From Siphonodentalium dalli (taxonomy: Eukaryota > Mollusca > Scaphopoda > Gadilida > Siphonodentaliidae), in the NCBI GenBank assembly GCA_032622095.1, contig CP136061.1, forward strand, positions 132,810,087-132,874,086: DNA of 64,000 nucleotides, written 5' to 3'. Below the pieces are notes generated by a model. The model searched no databases. It saw nothing but the letters and a program-made list of their open reading frames with translations, and was not told the DNA's origin. The position numbers and the translations under genes are program-made. Position 1 is the stretch's first letter. Every line of letters begins with the position of its first letter. This document shows, one piece after another, positions 50,501 to 58,552 of the stretch.

Positions 50501-53500
50501 GTATGACACTCCTTGGCTGTGTAGATGGGACATTTAGCAGGGATCATATTTTCAGGTGGCGGTTTGGAAACTTTAGGAGACAAAAACACTCTGGGGTGAA
50601 TTTGGGAGGCCCTGATTCACCGCTTTCTTTATTGCCACGAAAATTGCAACAAGTATTACATATAACTCTTTCAGTGCCAGGGCTGATGAGATCAGCCCTA
50701 AAATAATGAAAATAAAAAAAATATATATTAAATGCTCAAATGGTCCCCAAATCCATGGTCCCCAAACCCGGTATACCGGCGCCGAAAACAGCCTGCATAT
50801 TACAACCAAACTTGTACAATTAATGAGCTAATGATGTTGCCAGAAAGACCGTTCAAACCAAAACAGCTGGGCTGTCATACCCCCATAAGGCATATCGTCT
50901 ACTTATGGTATACCCCGCTGGACAAAACAAGTGTCCATTGGCATCGCGGTGTATTTGCCGTTCGGTCGCGGTGTCAGAGTTTGTAACCAGGCCTGGCATT
51001 CTCAGAAATCTAGGAGAGCTAAAAATCACCCTCCTGAAAAGGTCTAGGAGGGCTATTATTTGTGCCGAGCACAGGAGGGCGAAAATGTTTGCCAAAATCA
51101 GACATAGTAAATATTCCACTCCACATGTACAGTATTGATAAAAATAAAGTACATGTCAGTATTAAACTATTACAATAATTGCTGAGTTTGTTGTTTTCAT
51201 TACACAAAATAACAAGTTCTAACAATGCCTCAATGATGCCTGACATTATATAGCACTGTCCAGTTGCGTGGGAGGCATGACGCAATACTTCAAAGTGACA
51301 TAACTCTTAACGGTGTGTCTATTTCACAGAGGCACGTGCTTCCGGTGGAAATGTTGCTACAACGTAATCAATATCGCTTGTACATTTCGCCAGGGACAGT
51401 CGGAATGCGGCTTATAGATCAAAGGTCCCATACCGACATCGTTTAACACTTCGTTGCCGACTCTGACATAGATCATTACTTACACCCGGGTCCTGGAGAG
51501 CGATGTTTTGCCGTTTGGGAGGGCGTTATTTCGTCCGCCTGGATTATTTTCAGGCGGGCGGTAGGCGAGCGATTTTATCGCTCGCCTCAGAATGCCAGGC
51601 CTGTTTGTAACTGCAGTTGAGCACCGCGGCCGAACGGCAAGTACACTGCAGCCGAGCGGCAAGTACACCATGGCCGAAAGGCAACTACAACGCGGCCGAA
51701 TGGCATGTACATCGTGGTTAGATTTCGGGTTTGTATCATCTTTTTTCAGTTTAATGAACGTACACCGCGGCAACTACACCATGGCCGAATGGCAAGTACA
51801 CCGCAGCCCAACTGTTGTTAGCCGGTGGAGCCGCAGTGTAGTTGCATTTCGGCCGCGGTGGCAACGCTAACCGCACCGCGGTTAAGTGGACACTTGTTTT
51901 GTCCAGCAGGGTACCTACTTAAAGTGAAATAACTCTAGAATTGATAATCCCGAAAGAATTAAAGGATCTCTTTTTCAAAAGCTGTCCGCATCATGCCTGG
52001 CATTATTCAAGAGTGCAACAAGAATACAAAACAAATTTAGGAGTTAAATTTTCACACCCCTGAGAAACCAACCAATTATATTGATTTTGTATATATCCCT
52101 TTTCGCTGTAACTGGGGGTCCGTACCCTGAATATATTTTAACCCTGTCTATACTAAATGGATTTTCCCATGATTCAGTTTATATACAAAGTGTACAAATA
52201 TTACAAGTATACAATGGAATGGTCCACTATTCATCGGGGGGTTTTAAGAAAAAATAAGCAGACGACAGATATTACAATTGCAGAAAGACACAAATGTTCA
52301 GATTATAAGTTAAACAAACAGCCTACGGTCGTTTATTAAATTTATTAACTGAGCATTTCCTAAGGGAACTACTCATCGATGAGTATTTAGTATAGAAGTG
52401 ATATACTCATATTAATCGCCATTTTTCATCTTCAAGCAGAATATTCAGATTCTTTTTATTTTAATATTAGTCCATTTTATATACAGGCTATTTAAATTAA
52501 AATTAATAACTAGTATATCAAGAGTAATGTCTCTACCCTTAAACATCTACCCTTCTTCATAATTATATGCATCCAATCTACCAGCCTAGAAGCGTTGTCA
52601 CATGGATTTTTAATCTGTATGAGATTGCAAATGATTTTAATAAATAAATATTTTCCCATCTTGGACTTTAAACAAGGTCTTCCCTTTTAAATAATAATGA
52701 TTACGTTTTTTTAGGCAGGAATAGATACAGGTTTTTAAAGATTAACTTACATCTCCTTCAAGTATCTGTGTTGCCATATCCACACCTGTCTTAGCAGGCA
52801 CGAAAAGAGGTGAAGGGGGCCTGTCGAGGAAGGCGTCTGTTTGGCACTCTACATCAGCTTCTTCTATTCGATCACTGAGTTCTTCTAAATATAACTCTGT
52901 CTGAACATCCATGTGCTTCCTCCCATCAACTGGATCGGGAGATCGGGGACGCAGCTGATCCTTAGCTCGTTTCCTCGCCATTGCTCGCCTTCTGTTCTCT
53001 TGCTGACGCTGTATGTCGATTGGATCTGGCTGTGCATTCTACAAAGACGGAACATTGGTACGATGATCAAAATTTAAGAAAATGCGGTGTTCAAAGTCTT
53101 TAAGAGGGAGTTGTTGTGATATGGTACTAGTAAGTGGTATATACTCACCAGAAATCTTAATTTGGTTAATTATTAATGATCCATTAGATTGAATCAACAA
53201 CTGAAACGAAGAGAAAAATTAATCATCTTCGCTTCTGTGACTTCCAGAAATTAACAAAAATAATAAACAAAGGGGTACAATTATTTGGATCCCGAGAGTA
53301 GTTGTCTGGCATAGGTACTAATGAGCAAATATCATACAACAGACTTTAGATTTTCACAATGGAAAATTGAAGAATACCAATGTAAGATTCAAGACATAAT
53401 ATAGCCCCTCTTTAGCTTGCCATTTGTTGGATATGATCGACTGAAATAAAAGAAACAACATGTACTGATGAAATTTAAAAATATTGTTACATGCATCTTT

Positions 53501-54681
53501 GCTATTATACCAAAGGTTTACACTTACTGTTGGTAATGTGTGCTGAGCATAGGTGTTGCCACGAACAATTCTCCTATCGTACATGATATTTCCATATTTC
53601 TGTTGGTCGTCTTCCCTACAATTAGATAATCAAATTAGTAACAGGTCGATTAATAAACCTATTTACTCTCACTCATTATTGCATGCCAAAAATTGTAAAG
53701 AGTGAAAAACTAATGATCTTAATTTGTAATGAACTGATGAAGTACCTGTATTTTACAGCCTATTGATTAGAGATGGGCGGTTGTGAAAATTTGCCTCGGT
53801 TTCGGTTGTGGAAAAAGAGTTGAGTCTCGGTTTCGGTTTTTATTAATAAAAATGACTAATGTGAACAAAATCTAATTATGCTTCATCATATTACAAAGAA
53901 AACACACCAATTTTATCACCATAACTTGTGAGGTACATGTCCTTTTATAATTGTAAAACAGTGATAAAAAATAATAGGGAATGCGGGTAACAATCATTGA
54001 TACCTTTTGATATCGTATCCTCGTTATCAAATTCACCTTTCAGAGTATTTGTACGGCCTTAATGATTAAAAGAACATGAGAAATAAACTGACTTGTGTTG
54101 TGTTTACTTGTGTGTCTATGTAAATACATTGAACAAGCCTTAAAATAGTGTGTCTGTCATTTGCAGAATGAGGTCCCCAGATGGTGAATATACTATTATA
54201 CTAGTGATGCTACCCCATACAGCAGGCTAGCATAACCAAATTCACCCACTGGGGACCTCAATCTGCAAATGAGAGGCACACTATTTCAAGGCTTGTCATT
54301 GATGAGTAGTTCCCTTTGAAAACGTTCAGATAGGTCATTTGTTGAACTTATCTAAACATTTGCCTAATATGAGTCATTTTGCTCTTGCATTTGTTTTATG
54401 GTGAAAACATTTGAGTCAATAAATTGTAAAAATGTGTTTAATTAAGTTGTTCATTTTACTGAATCACTGAAATAAATTAAATAGCAAAACAAGACAAGAT
54501 TGATTTGATATAAAAATTATACAGTGTTTTCTATATTCGTATCATATTTGTTATCTTCCTATGATACTCACTCAGGATTAGCAATCGGATCTCTATATTT
54601 TTTTCTTTGTGCAACAGCTTTTGGCTGACTGGCAAATGTGTAGGTGTCCTGGGGTTTGTGTGGTGGTAAAACTGCAGCCAT
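35479..54681 (-). CDS. RSPH3: Radial spoke head protein 3 (spliced gene, whole coding span)
   Basis: Seven coding exons (54681-54572, 53615-53528, 53038-52751, 50052-49849, 49086-48924, 48495-48260, 35592-35479) join in phase at GT/AG sites to a protein of about 400 residues. Conserved RSPH3 blocks appear in order: YTFASQPKAV near the N-terminus, NIMYDRRIVRGNTYA (about 47-61), DVQTELYLEEL (about 110-120), ECQTDAFLDRPP (about 130-141), AKTGVDMATQILEG, then VGKTIEQSLLEVMEEEEL (about 178-195), a charged coiled-coil stretch, KIAARAFAQSYLADL and NGYFYDPVER. Known for the family: RSPH3/RSP3 is the dimeric scaffold of the axonemal radial spoke stalk, docks the spoke to the outer doublet and anchors PKA regulatory subunits and other RIIa-type partners through amphipathic helices. 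The VGKTIEQSLLEV segment is a plausible such helix (inference). Length fits the family. The first six exons are near certain; the seventh is a prediction. Confidence 0.95.
35640..36216. other. Just upstream of the predicted RSPH3 exon 8 acceptor; nothing seen
   Basis: Within the long RSPH3 intron 7. No exon or repeat identified. Confidence 0.4.
36217..36422. mobile_element. Palindromic MITE, ACARTAATGCCC family
   Basis: Arms and the GAAAGCTCTCAGTGAGAGCTTTC centre as in 32801-33015; the left arm has a 13-bp deletion. Lies in RSPH3 intron 7. Confidence 0.85.
36423..37737. other. No supported feature
   Basis: RSPH3 intron 7. Open frames near 36963-37473 (minus) are short and unrecognised. Confidence 0.4.
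37738..37935. mobile_element. Fragment of the TATACTAAATG MITE family
   Basis: AATGAATTCTCCCAT..CAGTTATA matches the left part of 6560-6797, and GTTGAACTTATTATCTGAAC the right part. Terminal repeats are decayed. Confidence 0.55.
37953..38612 (+). repeat. Tandem duplication, about 378-bp offset
   Basis: GGTTATGTTCAARTGGTG, GGACCACTGANTATTTTAAG, ACTACCCGANATTGAAAGTA and GTCAATACCCTATTGTGAAA occur in order twice. Moderately diverged. Confidence 0.75.
38637..38816. mobile_element. Two-hairpin TTAA MITE, one end truncated
   Basis: One hairpin (CTTATATATGCGAATCTCCC with its complement) and the terminus GGAAGCTCCAGTCAT...GGGTTAA remain. The second hairpin is reduced to AATTGATGCATTATTGCATCAATTGG by its two arms. 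Confidence 0.75.
38945..39960 (+). repeat. Tandem array of about 160-bp AAGATGGCTGC units
   Basis: AAGATGGCTGCYRGYGGCCA recurs near 39125, 39285, 39445 and 39608. The units are of two types: one carries AACATGCCTGTAAA or a close variant with CTCCAATAAATGCGGG, the other GAAGATCCATATGAAGTTTG with GAGGGATGTGGCC. The end holds GATGGACGGACGGACGCATG and AATAGCTCAAAC. Such GGACGGACGGACG-ended tandem-unit elements are familiar in marine invertebrate genomes; class uncertain. Confidence 0.8.
39961..41330. other. No supported feature
   Basis: AT-rich part of RSPH3 intron 7. Confidence 0.4.
41335..41640 (+). repeat. AAGGGCCATAACTCTGG tandem units
   Basis: Two units: AAAGGGCCATAACTCTGG at 41345 and AAAAGGGCCGTAACTCT near 41502. 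Each is followed by CTAGTAAACACACATACCA and CAGTTNAGACTTA. The tail is GGACAGGACAGACC. Confidence 0.7.
42271..42640 (+). repeat. 183-bp tandem duplication (GGCYGTAACTCATG units)
   Basis: AATGGCTGTAACTCATG at 42271 and AATGGCCGTAACTCATG at 42454. The units share TTGGTTCAGATNAAATAATC and GGAGACGGCTAGACAAATGG. Related to the AAGGGCCATAACTC units at 41335-41640 and 30360-30900. Confidence 0.85.
42762..43056. mobile_element. Two-hairpin TTAA MITE
   Basis: TTAACCCTTTCATGATGGGA start, CTGCACTGTTGCAGCATTAA, both decayed hairpins, TTAA at 43053. The right end is atypical (GAAGCTTGCGTCATAGTAAA). The expected terminus instead lies at 43278-43325. Confidence 0.75.
43278..43325. mobile_element. Detached right end of a two-hairpin TTAA MITE
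   Basis: CAGGGTTTTCGCAAAATTTC and AGTTCCAGTCATGGAAGGGTTAA match the terminus of 47272-47534 without its hairpins. Confidence 0.65.
43326..44030. other. No supported feature
   Basis: RSPH3 intron 7, AT-rich. Confidence 0.4.
44031..44482. mobile_element. GCAGAATGAGGTCCCC palindromic MITE, compound
   Basis: Outer arms GGCCTGAGAATAAGGTGTCT and its near complement CACCTTATTCTCAGGCC. Two internal inverted pairs GAATGAGGTCCCCAGAGGGT / CCTC..GAGGACCTCATTCTG lie at 44060-44150 and 44365-44455. Relatives: 46968, 54134 and 60081. Confidence 0.8.
44483..45065. other. No supported feature
   Basis: RSPH3 intron 7. An unremarkable AT-rich stretch. Part of its right end (GGACACAAGGCACTCATAGT) recurs near 45560. 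Confidence 0.4.
45066..45325. mobile_element. Two-hairpin TTAA MITE, complete
   Basis: 260 bp between TTAA at 45066 and 45322. Both hairpins are intact (CTCTTATATATTTGAGTCTC and TTCTTATATATGTGAGGCTC with complements), joined by AATATTTACCTTGACCTTG. Ends CCTTTTCGTGATGGGAG and CTCCAGTCATGAAAGG. Confidence 0.88.
45326..46061. other. Repeat-like flank, no gene
   Basis: GTTTGAAGTTGAATANGAGAACTAC and ATCAAAGGGTAATCATCC here resemble 43600-43660, and ACACAAGGCACTCATAGTGG resembles 44935-44955, so the DNA around the 42.7- and 45.1-kb MITEs is partly duplicated. Confidence 0.5.
46062..46280 (+). mobile_element. TTAA-flanked MITE, CCCTTCCTATACTGAATG ends
   Basis: TTAACCCTTCCTATACTGAA left, TTTAGTATAGAAAGGATTAA right; internal GTTGAACTTATTATCTGAAC. 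Same family as 6560-6797. Confidence 0.85.
46277..46645 (+). repeat. Second copy of the 10361-10722 repeat
   Basis: Collinear match over about 360 bp, starting directly at the TTAA of the MITE to its left. Confidence 0.7.
46968..47157. mobile_element. GCAGAATGAGGTCCCC MITE, diverged
   Basis: GCAGAATGAGGTCCCCAGAG at the left, CCTCATTCTGCAAATGACAG at the right, ends CTGAAAATAGTGTGTC / GACACACAATTTGCAG. Confidence 0.7.
47272..47534. mobile_element. Two-hairpin TTAA MITE, complete, inverted orientation
   Basis: TTAA at 47272 and 47531. The left half holds GCTGCGCTGGTGCAGCATTA and the right half GGGTTTTCGCAAAATTTCTGG, the reverse of the order at 45066-45325, so this copy lies in the other orientation. 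Both hairpins intact. Confidence 0.88.
47535..48244. other. Immediately 3' of RSPH3 exon 7; nothing recognised
   Basis: If exon 7 is read through to TAA at 48245, this would hold the 3' UTR of a short RSPH3 form. AATAAA-like sequences occur, but none can be chosen. Confidence 0.35.
48260..48495 (-). CDS. RSPH3: RSPH3 exon 7
   Basis: 236 nt after acceptor CATTGTAG. Peptide DVEQGFMPWLLDNVTEQLQ, then VLDGIVREIVAKRMEAY, matches the conserved C-terminal part of the family. The exon can end at a strong donor, GAG followed by GTGAGG (intron from 48259). Without splicing there the frame runs only four more codons (VRTS) to TAA at 48245, giving 367 residues. Both forms could exist. Confidence 0.9.
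48924..49086 (-). CDS. RSPH3: RSPH3 exon 6
   Basis: 163 nt, 54 codons plus one base, acceptor TGTTCACAG and donor GTAAGG. It continues the helix (ERRMKQQREVLQKEKETAEK) into KIAARAFAQSYLADLVPTVF and NGYFYDPVER, conserved through RSPH3 proteins. Confidence 0.95.
49335..49574. mobile_element. Two-hairpin TTAA MITE in RSPH3 intron 5
   Basis: Starts TTAAACCTTCCATGACAGGA and ends CTCCAGTCATGGAAGGGATAA, so the right TTAA has mutated to ATAA. Both hairpins present. Confidence 0.82.
49849..50052 (-). CDS. RSPH3: RSPH3 exon 5
   Basis: 204 nt, 68 codons, acceptor ATGTTTCAG and donor GTATGT. The peptide FDVEVKPILEVLVGKTIEQS leads into a long Glu-rich helix ending RLEEQERRHREEK. This holds the candidate amphipathic anchoring helix and the start of the predicted coiled coil. 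Confidence 0.96.
50115..50290 (-). repeat. CCCCC-rich interspersed repeat fragment in RSPH3 intron 4
   Basis: Contains GGGGGTGTCCCCCTCC, GTACTGGGGTCCTCCCCCGG and GAAAATTTAGAAAATTC. Such blocks are common interspersed repeats in aquatic invertebrates; family not identified. Confidence 0.5.
50988..51603. mobile_element. hAT-like non-autonomous element with 8-bp target duplication
   Basis: The target duplication TTTGTAAC is exact on both sides (50980-50987 and 51604-51611). Inverted ends are CAGGCCTGGCATTCTSAG. Eight-bp duplications and CAG-starting ends are typical of the hAT superfamily. 616 bp with no transposase; inserted in the foldback element at 50906-51914. Confidence 0.88.
51612..51870 (+). 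repeat. 21-22 bp tandem units CCGCGGCCGAACGGCAAGTA
   Basis: At least four adjacent units (51626-51715), then two more after a gap (51765-51810). Part of the foldback element. They give a GC-rich, partly open but meaningless frame. Confidence 0.75.
52138..52402 (+). mobile_element. TATACTAAATG-family MITE in RSPH3 intron 4
   Basis: TTAACCCTGTCTATACTAAA left end; right end GAGTATTTAGTATAGAAGTG without an intact TTAA. Includes GCAGACGACAGATATTACAA. Confidence 0.8.
52403..52750. other. Rest of RSPH3 intron 4 next to exon 4; nothing seen
   Basis: AT-rich intron sequence leading to the GTAAGT donor at 52750. Confidence 0.5.
52751..53038 (-). CDS. RSPH3: RSPH3 exon 4
   Basis: 288 nt, exactly 96 codons, between acceptor TTTGTAG and donor GTAAGT. 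It opens NAQPDPIDIQRQQENRRR, continues with a basic stretch (ARKRAKDQLRPRSP), and carries the most conserved segment of the family: DVQTELYLEELSDRIEEADV and ECQTDAFLDRPPSPLF. Confidence 0.96.
53528..53615 (-). CDS. RSPH3: RSPH3 exon 3
   Basis: Acceptor TTGTAG precedes the exon and donor GTAAGT follows it. One base completes the Glu codon begun in exon 2, then 29 codons follow. The peptide includes GNIMYDRRIVRGNTYAQHTL, a hallmark of RSPH3. Confidence 0.93.
54134..54295. mobile_element. CAAGCCTTAAAATAGTGTGT palindromic MITE in RSPH3 intron 2
   Basis: Ends CAAGCCTTAAAATAGTGTGT and GCACACTATTTCAAGGCTTG. Inner arms GCAGAATGAGGTCCCCAG with complement. Same family as 44031, 46968 and 60081. Confidence 0.85.
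54297..54380. mobile_element. Fragment of the TATACTAAATG MITE family
   Basis: GATGAGTAGTTCCCTTTG and GTCATTTGTTGAACTTAT match the family's right part in reverse order; no ends. Confidence 0.45.
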
Positions 54682-54695
54682 GGTGGCCGATAAAC
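54572..54695 (-). CDS. RSPH3: RSPH3 exon 2: start codon and residues 1-36
   Basis: Acceptor TGATTTTCAG ends at 54696; 14 nt of leader follow, then ATG at 54681 in the context GGCCACCATGG, an almost ideal Kozak site. The peptide starts MAAVLPPHKPQDTYTF and contains the family's SQPKAV and KKYRDP stretch. The donor is GTGAGT and the exon ends after two bases of a Glu codon. Confidence 0.9.
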
Positions 54696-54696
54696 C

Positions 54697-56573
54697 TGAA
54701 AATCAGAAGAACAGGATTGAAAAACTCATTGTATGACATATGTCAATGTGATGTAATATATTATCCCGAGTTTGATGATTAGAACACTGAGAACTGGCTC
54801 AGGAACACCATGATGTTGTGTTCCCTGACAATATGAGAATTTAAATTGAAGATATTACACGGATTTGGTGTCTTAAAAACTTAATTAAGTAGAGCTGTAA
54901 TGACACACGTCACACACCCTTGCTACGATATGACATGTATCACACTTTTTTCTAATGATACAACATGCATATCACATAATAACGATTCAGTTTAGACATA
55001 ACAAATTATTGAAATTTTAACTAGCACAGTCTCAGATGAATGTTGGTCTGGTATATTAATGATAGCTCCATTTGTCATTTCAGATTAATTGTTTCTATCT
55101 TTCACCACTTACCAGAAAATGGATGTTAGTTCCTCGAATATTCATTCAGATCTAAGTGGTGGGGATTCCTCAGCATTTTAGGAGAAAACCACCCAATCTA
55201 AATTCTAATTATATAAATGGTTCGTTCATAAATAGTCAACCGGTGATAATCCGAATAATAGGGTCGGGATGTGCAGAAACTGGCTCTACTAACTGCAAGT
55301 TTTAACACTTTCATATATAACTAGATGACATAGGAATTTCTATTTCAAACTAAAATATTATATTTTTTAAGTAGGTGTAGGGAGTGGTGGGTACCTTGAG
55401 ATGGGAAAGTATTTGTTTGGGCCTAGTGTCTGCAATTTTTTCCAGCCCCATATCTCAGCGGAGCAATGGGAGATAACTCTACCAGGAGTTTGATTGCGAC
55501 ATGCATTAAGGAATGTGCAATAGGTAACTGAATAGATAACTTTCTGCTTGTGTGAAATTACGTCAACAGAAGGATTCACACCACTTCACAAAATGTGAAT
55601 ATATGGATGAAATTTTGAAAAATTACAATTTACGTACAACTCCCACAAGGTAGAGATTATCTGACCTAATGAGTGCATTAAGTAAGAGAAATTTACTTAA
55701 TTGGCATACGTGAAATGTGGTTAGGTAATTGCATTTGTTTCAAATGAAAAATCGACTTCTCCGTTATATCTATTCTATATGATAAATCCCAGTGGGTGGT
55801 CTTCAGCCAATCACTGAATCAGATGATGGTATCCATAATATTTATAACAACATCTGTAGACTAGTTGCCTAACTGCTACCTCTCTCTATGTTGTAGAGGT
55901 AATATTTTTAATTAAATCAAGTTGAATAGTACATACTTGATACTAGTACTACAGTCTACATGGACAGTGATTCCCAGGACTGTAATATTAGTTATTAGAC
56001 AATTAGTATAATACCGGTACTGTGTCTGTATATTATTATTAGTATTACTATTACTCCGACATCTTCAATTTACTGAAGATTATGCTGAGGTCCAGGTGCT
56101 ACCACAGCCAAGTAACTTTATAACCCTGTGCCAGGCTGTGGTGACTCTTTCTAAATCGGCTACTTTCAATTTTTGGCCCAAAATATGTTTTGAAAATTTA
56201 TTATTTAATTTATGTATCTGGTCCTGGATTCTGGAGCTCTCCTTCAAAAATTTTATGACAAAATTATCTCAGTAAAAGACAGTATCTCACTATCTGTACA
56301 TAGTTTGAGGTTCAAACAAGGGATATCCGTTTTTAAATGCTGAATCATAATGGTGAGTCTTCACTGTTTTGTCAATAAATGGAATCATGAATGTGACCGA
56401 CCTGCAATTTGCAAACAATTCCAATCCAACTTCCAAGTTCAAAACAAAACGTCGGAGTGGAGCGAGAAAGACTTGCGATCGCGTGAATGTCACTACTACT
56501 TGTGCCAATTGTATCTATAATTCAAGACTTAATTGATATTAAATAAATACAACGATAGTTTATGAATATATAC
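54697..56573 (-). other. Predicted RSPH3 intron 1
   Basis: No coding exon seen. The sequence GGTCCAGGTGCTACCAC..AAGTAACTTTATAA at 56089-56129 recurs at 63508-63546, so a short dispersed repeat is present. Confidence 0.45.
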
Positions 56574-56660
56574 CTGTCTTTAAGTGGTGTTGTTCAAAAA
56601 ACGAGTTGCTGTGAGTGTGATACCACCGACATGAAAAGGAACAGAATAAATTGTTGCGCG
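56574..56660 (-). other. Predicted noncoding first exon of RSPH3 (5' end uncertain)
   Basis: The minus strand shows a good donor, GACAG followed by GTATAT, with the last exon base at 56574. It would splice to the acceptor before 54695, giving an intron of about 1.9 kb. The exon is placed only by its donor and by the need for a leader upstream of the 54695 acceptor. The upstream boundary at 56660 is a guess. Confidence 0.4.
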
Positions 56661-56695
56661 GTAAAATATTTACGTTGTTGTAGCTTGGCAACACT
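56575..56695 (-). promoter_or_regulatory. RSPH3 5' exon/promoter with X-box-like motifs
   Basis: On the minus strand GTTGCCAAGCTAC (56692-56680) matches the RFX X-box (GTNRCC, 0-3 spacer, RGYAAC) at all but one position. A weaker X-box-like match, GTTGCGCGGTAAA, lies on the plus strand at 56653-56665. RFX factors control ciliary genes through X-boxes close to the transcription start, which fits a radial spoke gene. The transcription start itself cannot be placed. Confidence 0.5.
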
Positions 56696-57059
56696 GAGTC
56701 CGCACTGAATATTCGATATTTAAAAAATCGAACAACTGCTAACAGTAAATATTTTATTAACAATCTTGTAATGGATATGGCCTACATATACCTATGTATG
56801 TGTAATTTATGTTTTTTGTCAAACATTGTTTTTGTTTATATTTTCGGGGAATTTTCGGTAAAGTTTATCAACCAATGAAAACACTCTACTTTTACGCACA
56901 CTTTACAAAGTAAACAGCCCAGTATTGACGTCTTAGCCGTCTCATTATCCGGTTAAGTTTCCGACAAAAGGTTCAGTGCTCATCTGTATCTTACCCTACA
57001 TAGCCTTACCTTATATATGTTACATTATGCGGTATCTGGACGCAGGCTCGCGCCTCTTT

Positions 57060-57420
57060 GTCCAGATCTGTATTTTCATCTACATGGGTGACAGAGCAAT
57101 CTCTTTTACCAGGGCTGTCTTCTGATTTTATTTCTACGTCTTCGTTCCGGTTTGGTATTTTGTTGTTTCCTAAGGGAGACCGTGCAATCTATTTTTCCCT
57201 ACTTCCTCTATTGGTACTAGTGTGTGCGTTCCTTTTTGATACGTCATCATTTTCCAGTGATGTATCTTCTATTATGGAGGGAGACAGAGCAATATCTTTT
57301 TCCCTACTATCTCTTTTTGTACATTCGTTTCGTTCTATTGTGTCTTCAGTGACTCTTCACTTTTCATTGATGTATTTTCTATAAGGGAGACAGAGCGATA
57401 TTTTTTTCCCTTATCTCCTT
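57060..57420. repeat. Four diverged tandem units (GGGAGACAGAGCAATATCTT)
   Basis: GGGAGACAGAGC or a variant followed by TTTTTCCCTA recurs near 57087, 57174, 57279 and 57383 (about 87-105 bp apart). On the minus strand parts are open and read like repeated peptide (IALSPSIIEDTSLENDDVS), with stops and frameshifts between. The array sits directly next to the RT fragment's YADD block. Confidence 0.6.
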
Positions 57421-57875
57421 TGTTCCATTTTTTGATAGTGATTTGTTTGTATCATCGGCATACATATAATTATATGTTGGAAATTATGGTTTCTGGTTAG
57501 TCATTAATATATAGGCCTACTAGTATATGCCGAAAGGACAGGTCCCAGTACGTATCCCTGTGAAATACCACTGGTTACGCTATGCCAGTCTGCTGTTGAT
57601 CCATTGACAGAGACTCTTTATTTTCTTCTACTTAGGAAGTCTTCTACCCAATTACATAGCTTTTCATTGATTCCATAACATCTCATCTTTGATAAAAGCC
57701 TCGTGTATGGTACCTTATCGAAAGCTTTCATAAAATCTAAATATATGGCATGAATTTCCCCTTTATGGTCCAATATCCTTAATTCTGTGCATGATCTTAG
57801 TGGTTGTATATAACCTAAGTACCCGGGTAATAAAATCGCAACGTATTTGTTGTACCTTTTCATAAAACACGACAT
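57421..57875 (-). pseudogene. Decayed LINE reverse transcriptase fragment
   Basis: The minus strand encodes AIYLDFMKAFDKVPYTRLLS, with the first catalytic Asp, then KMRCYGINEKLCNWVEDFLS and RRK. A TAA replaces the expected Gln before RVSVNGSTADWHSVTSGI, and SQGYVLGPVL follows. After frameshifts YIND.PETI and YMYADDTN appear; the YADD catalytic pair is at 57451-57462. The order is that of the RT palm of Jockey/CR1-type non-LTR retrotransposons. At least one stop and two frameshifts make it dead. Confidence 0.9.
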
Positions 57876-58345
57876 CTGAACTACCGTTCAACAATGACAA
57901 CTTTAACCTATTATGAAGTCGTGCGCTGGGCTTCTGACGTTATTGCCATTTTCCAGTGGAAAAATATAACGGGGATATCACAAGAACCATATAATTGACT
58001 CAGTTGAAATGTTATTATCGTTCACAATCGTGTGGAACATCATACACTGTTTGAAACGTCGAGATACAGTTATTCCGATGCCCCAATCTCTGCGTTCAAG
58101 TTATGAAAAATGGCCTACTGCTACTGTGTTGAAATAGGTCCGTAGTTACTACGGATCATATGATTCATATATAGCACAGGACAATAGTTACGGACGTCAT
58201 AGCAGCGAAGAGGTTAATGGCTGAGTCGTTAATTTAAAGGGAAATAATTGTACAATTTATTTTAAGCTAAATTCACACTTGTTAGCTAATTACATAAATT
58301 CAGTTAGGTCTCAGAAGCCATTTACGCTTTTGTGTAATTGAATTT
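57876..58345. other. No feature recognised
   Basis: Short stretch between the RT fragment and the next MITE. Confidence 0.4.
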
Positions 58346-58552
58346 CAACAATATTATCTGAACATGCATTTCCCACCAATGGATATGAATCATACTGCTC
58401 TTGTAGTATCTGTTTTCGGTCCATCGTCTTCTTTTATTACCTGAGCATGCACCCTTCAAATGAATACTAGATCGTTCCAATAACGTAACCTATATATGCA
58501 TACTTTTATGAATGAACATTTAGTAGATTTAAATTCAGTATAAAAGGGTTAA
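58346..58552 (-). mobile_element. TATACTAAATG-family MITE ending in a shared TTAA
   Basis: Contains ATTATCTGAACATGCATTTC and ends AATTCAGTATAAAAGGGTTAA. The final TTAA (58549-58552) is also the left TTAA of the next element. The left end is decayed. Confidence 0.65.

Larger units (their letters stand above)
50906..51914. mobile_element. Foldback element in RSPH3 intron 4, split by an hAT insertion
   Basis: Left end GTATACCCCGCTGGACAAAA, CAAGTGTCCA...CGCGGTG; right end CGCGGTTAAGTGGACACTTG, TTTTGTCCAGCAGGGTAC. Internal sequence has 21-22 bp tandem units built on GGCCGAACGGCAAGTACAC. The element is interrupted at 50988-51603 by the hAT-like insertion. Confidence 0.8.

Noticed and set aside
51592-51870. 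92-codon plus frame in a GC-rich stretch
   Set aside because: Built from the 21-22 bp tandem units of the foldback element.
57058-57384. 108-codon plus frame
   Set aside because: Composed of the tandem repeat read on the strand opposite to the LINE remnant; no independent evidence.
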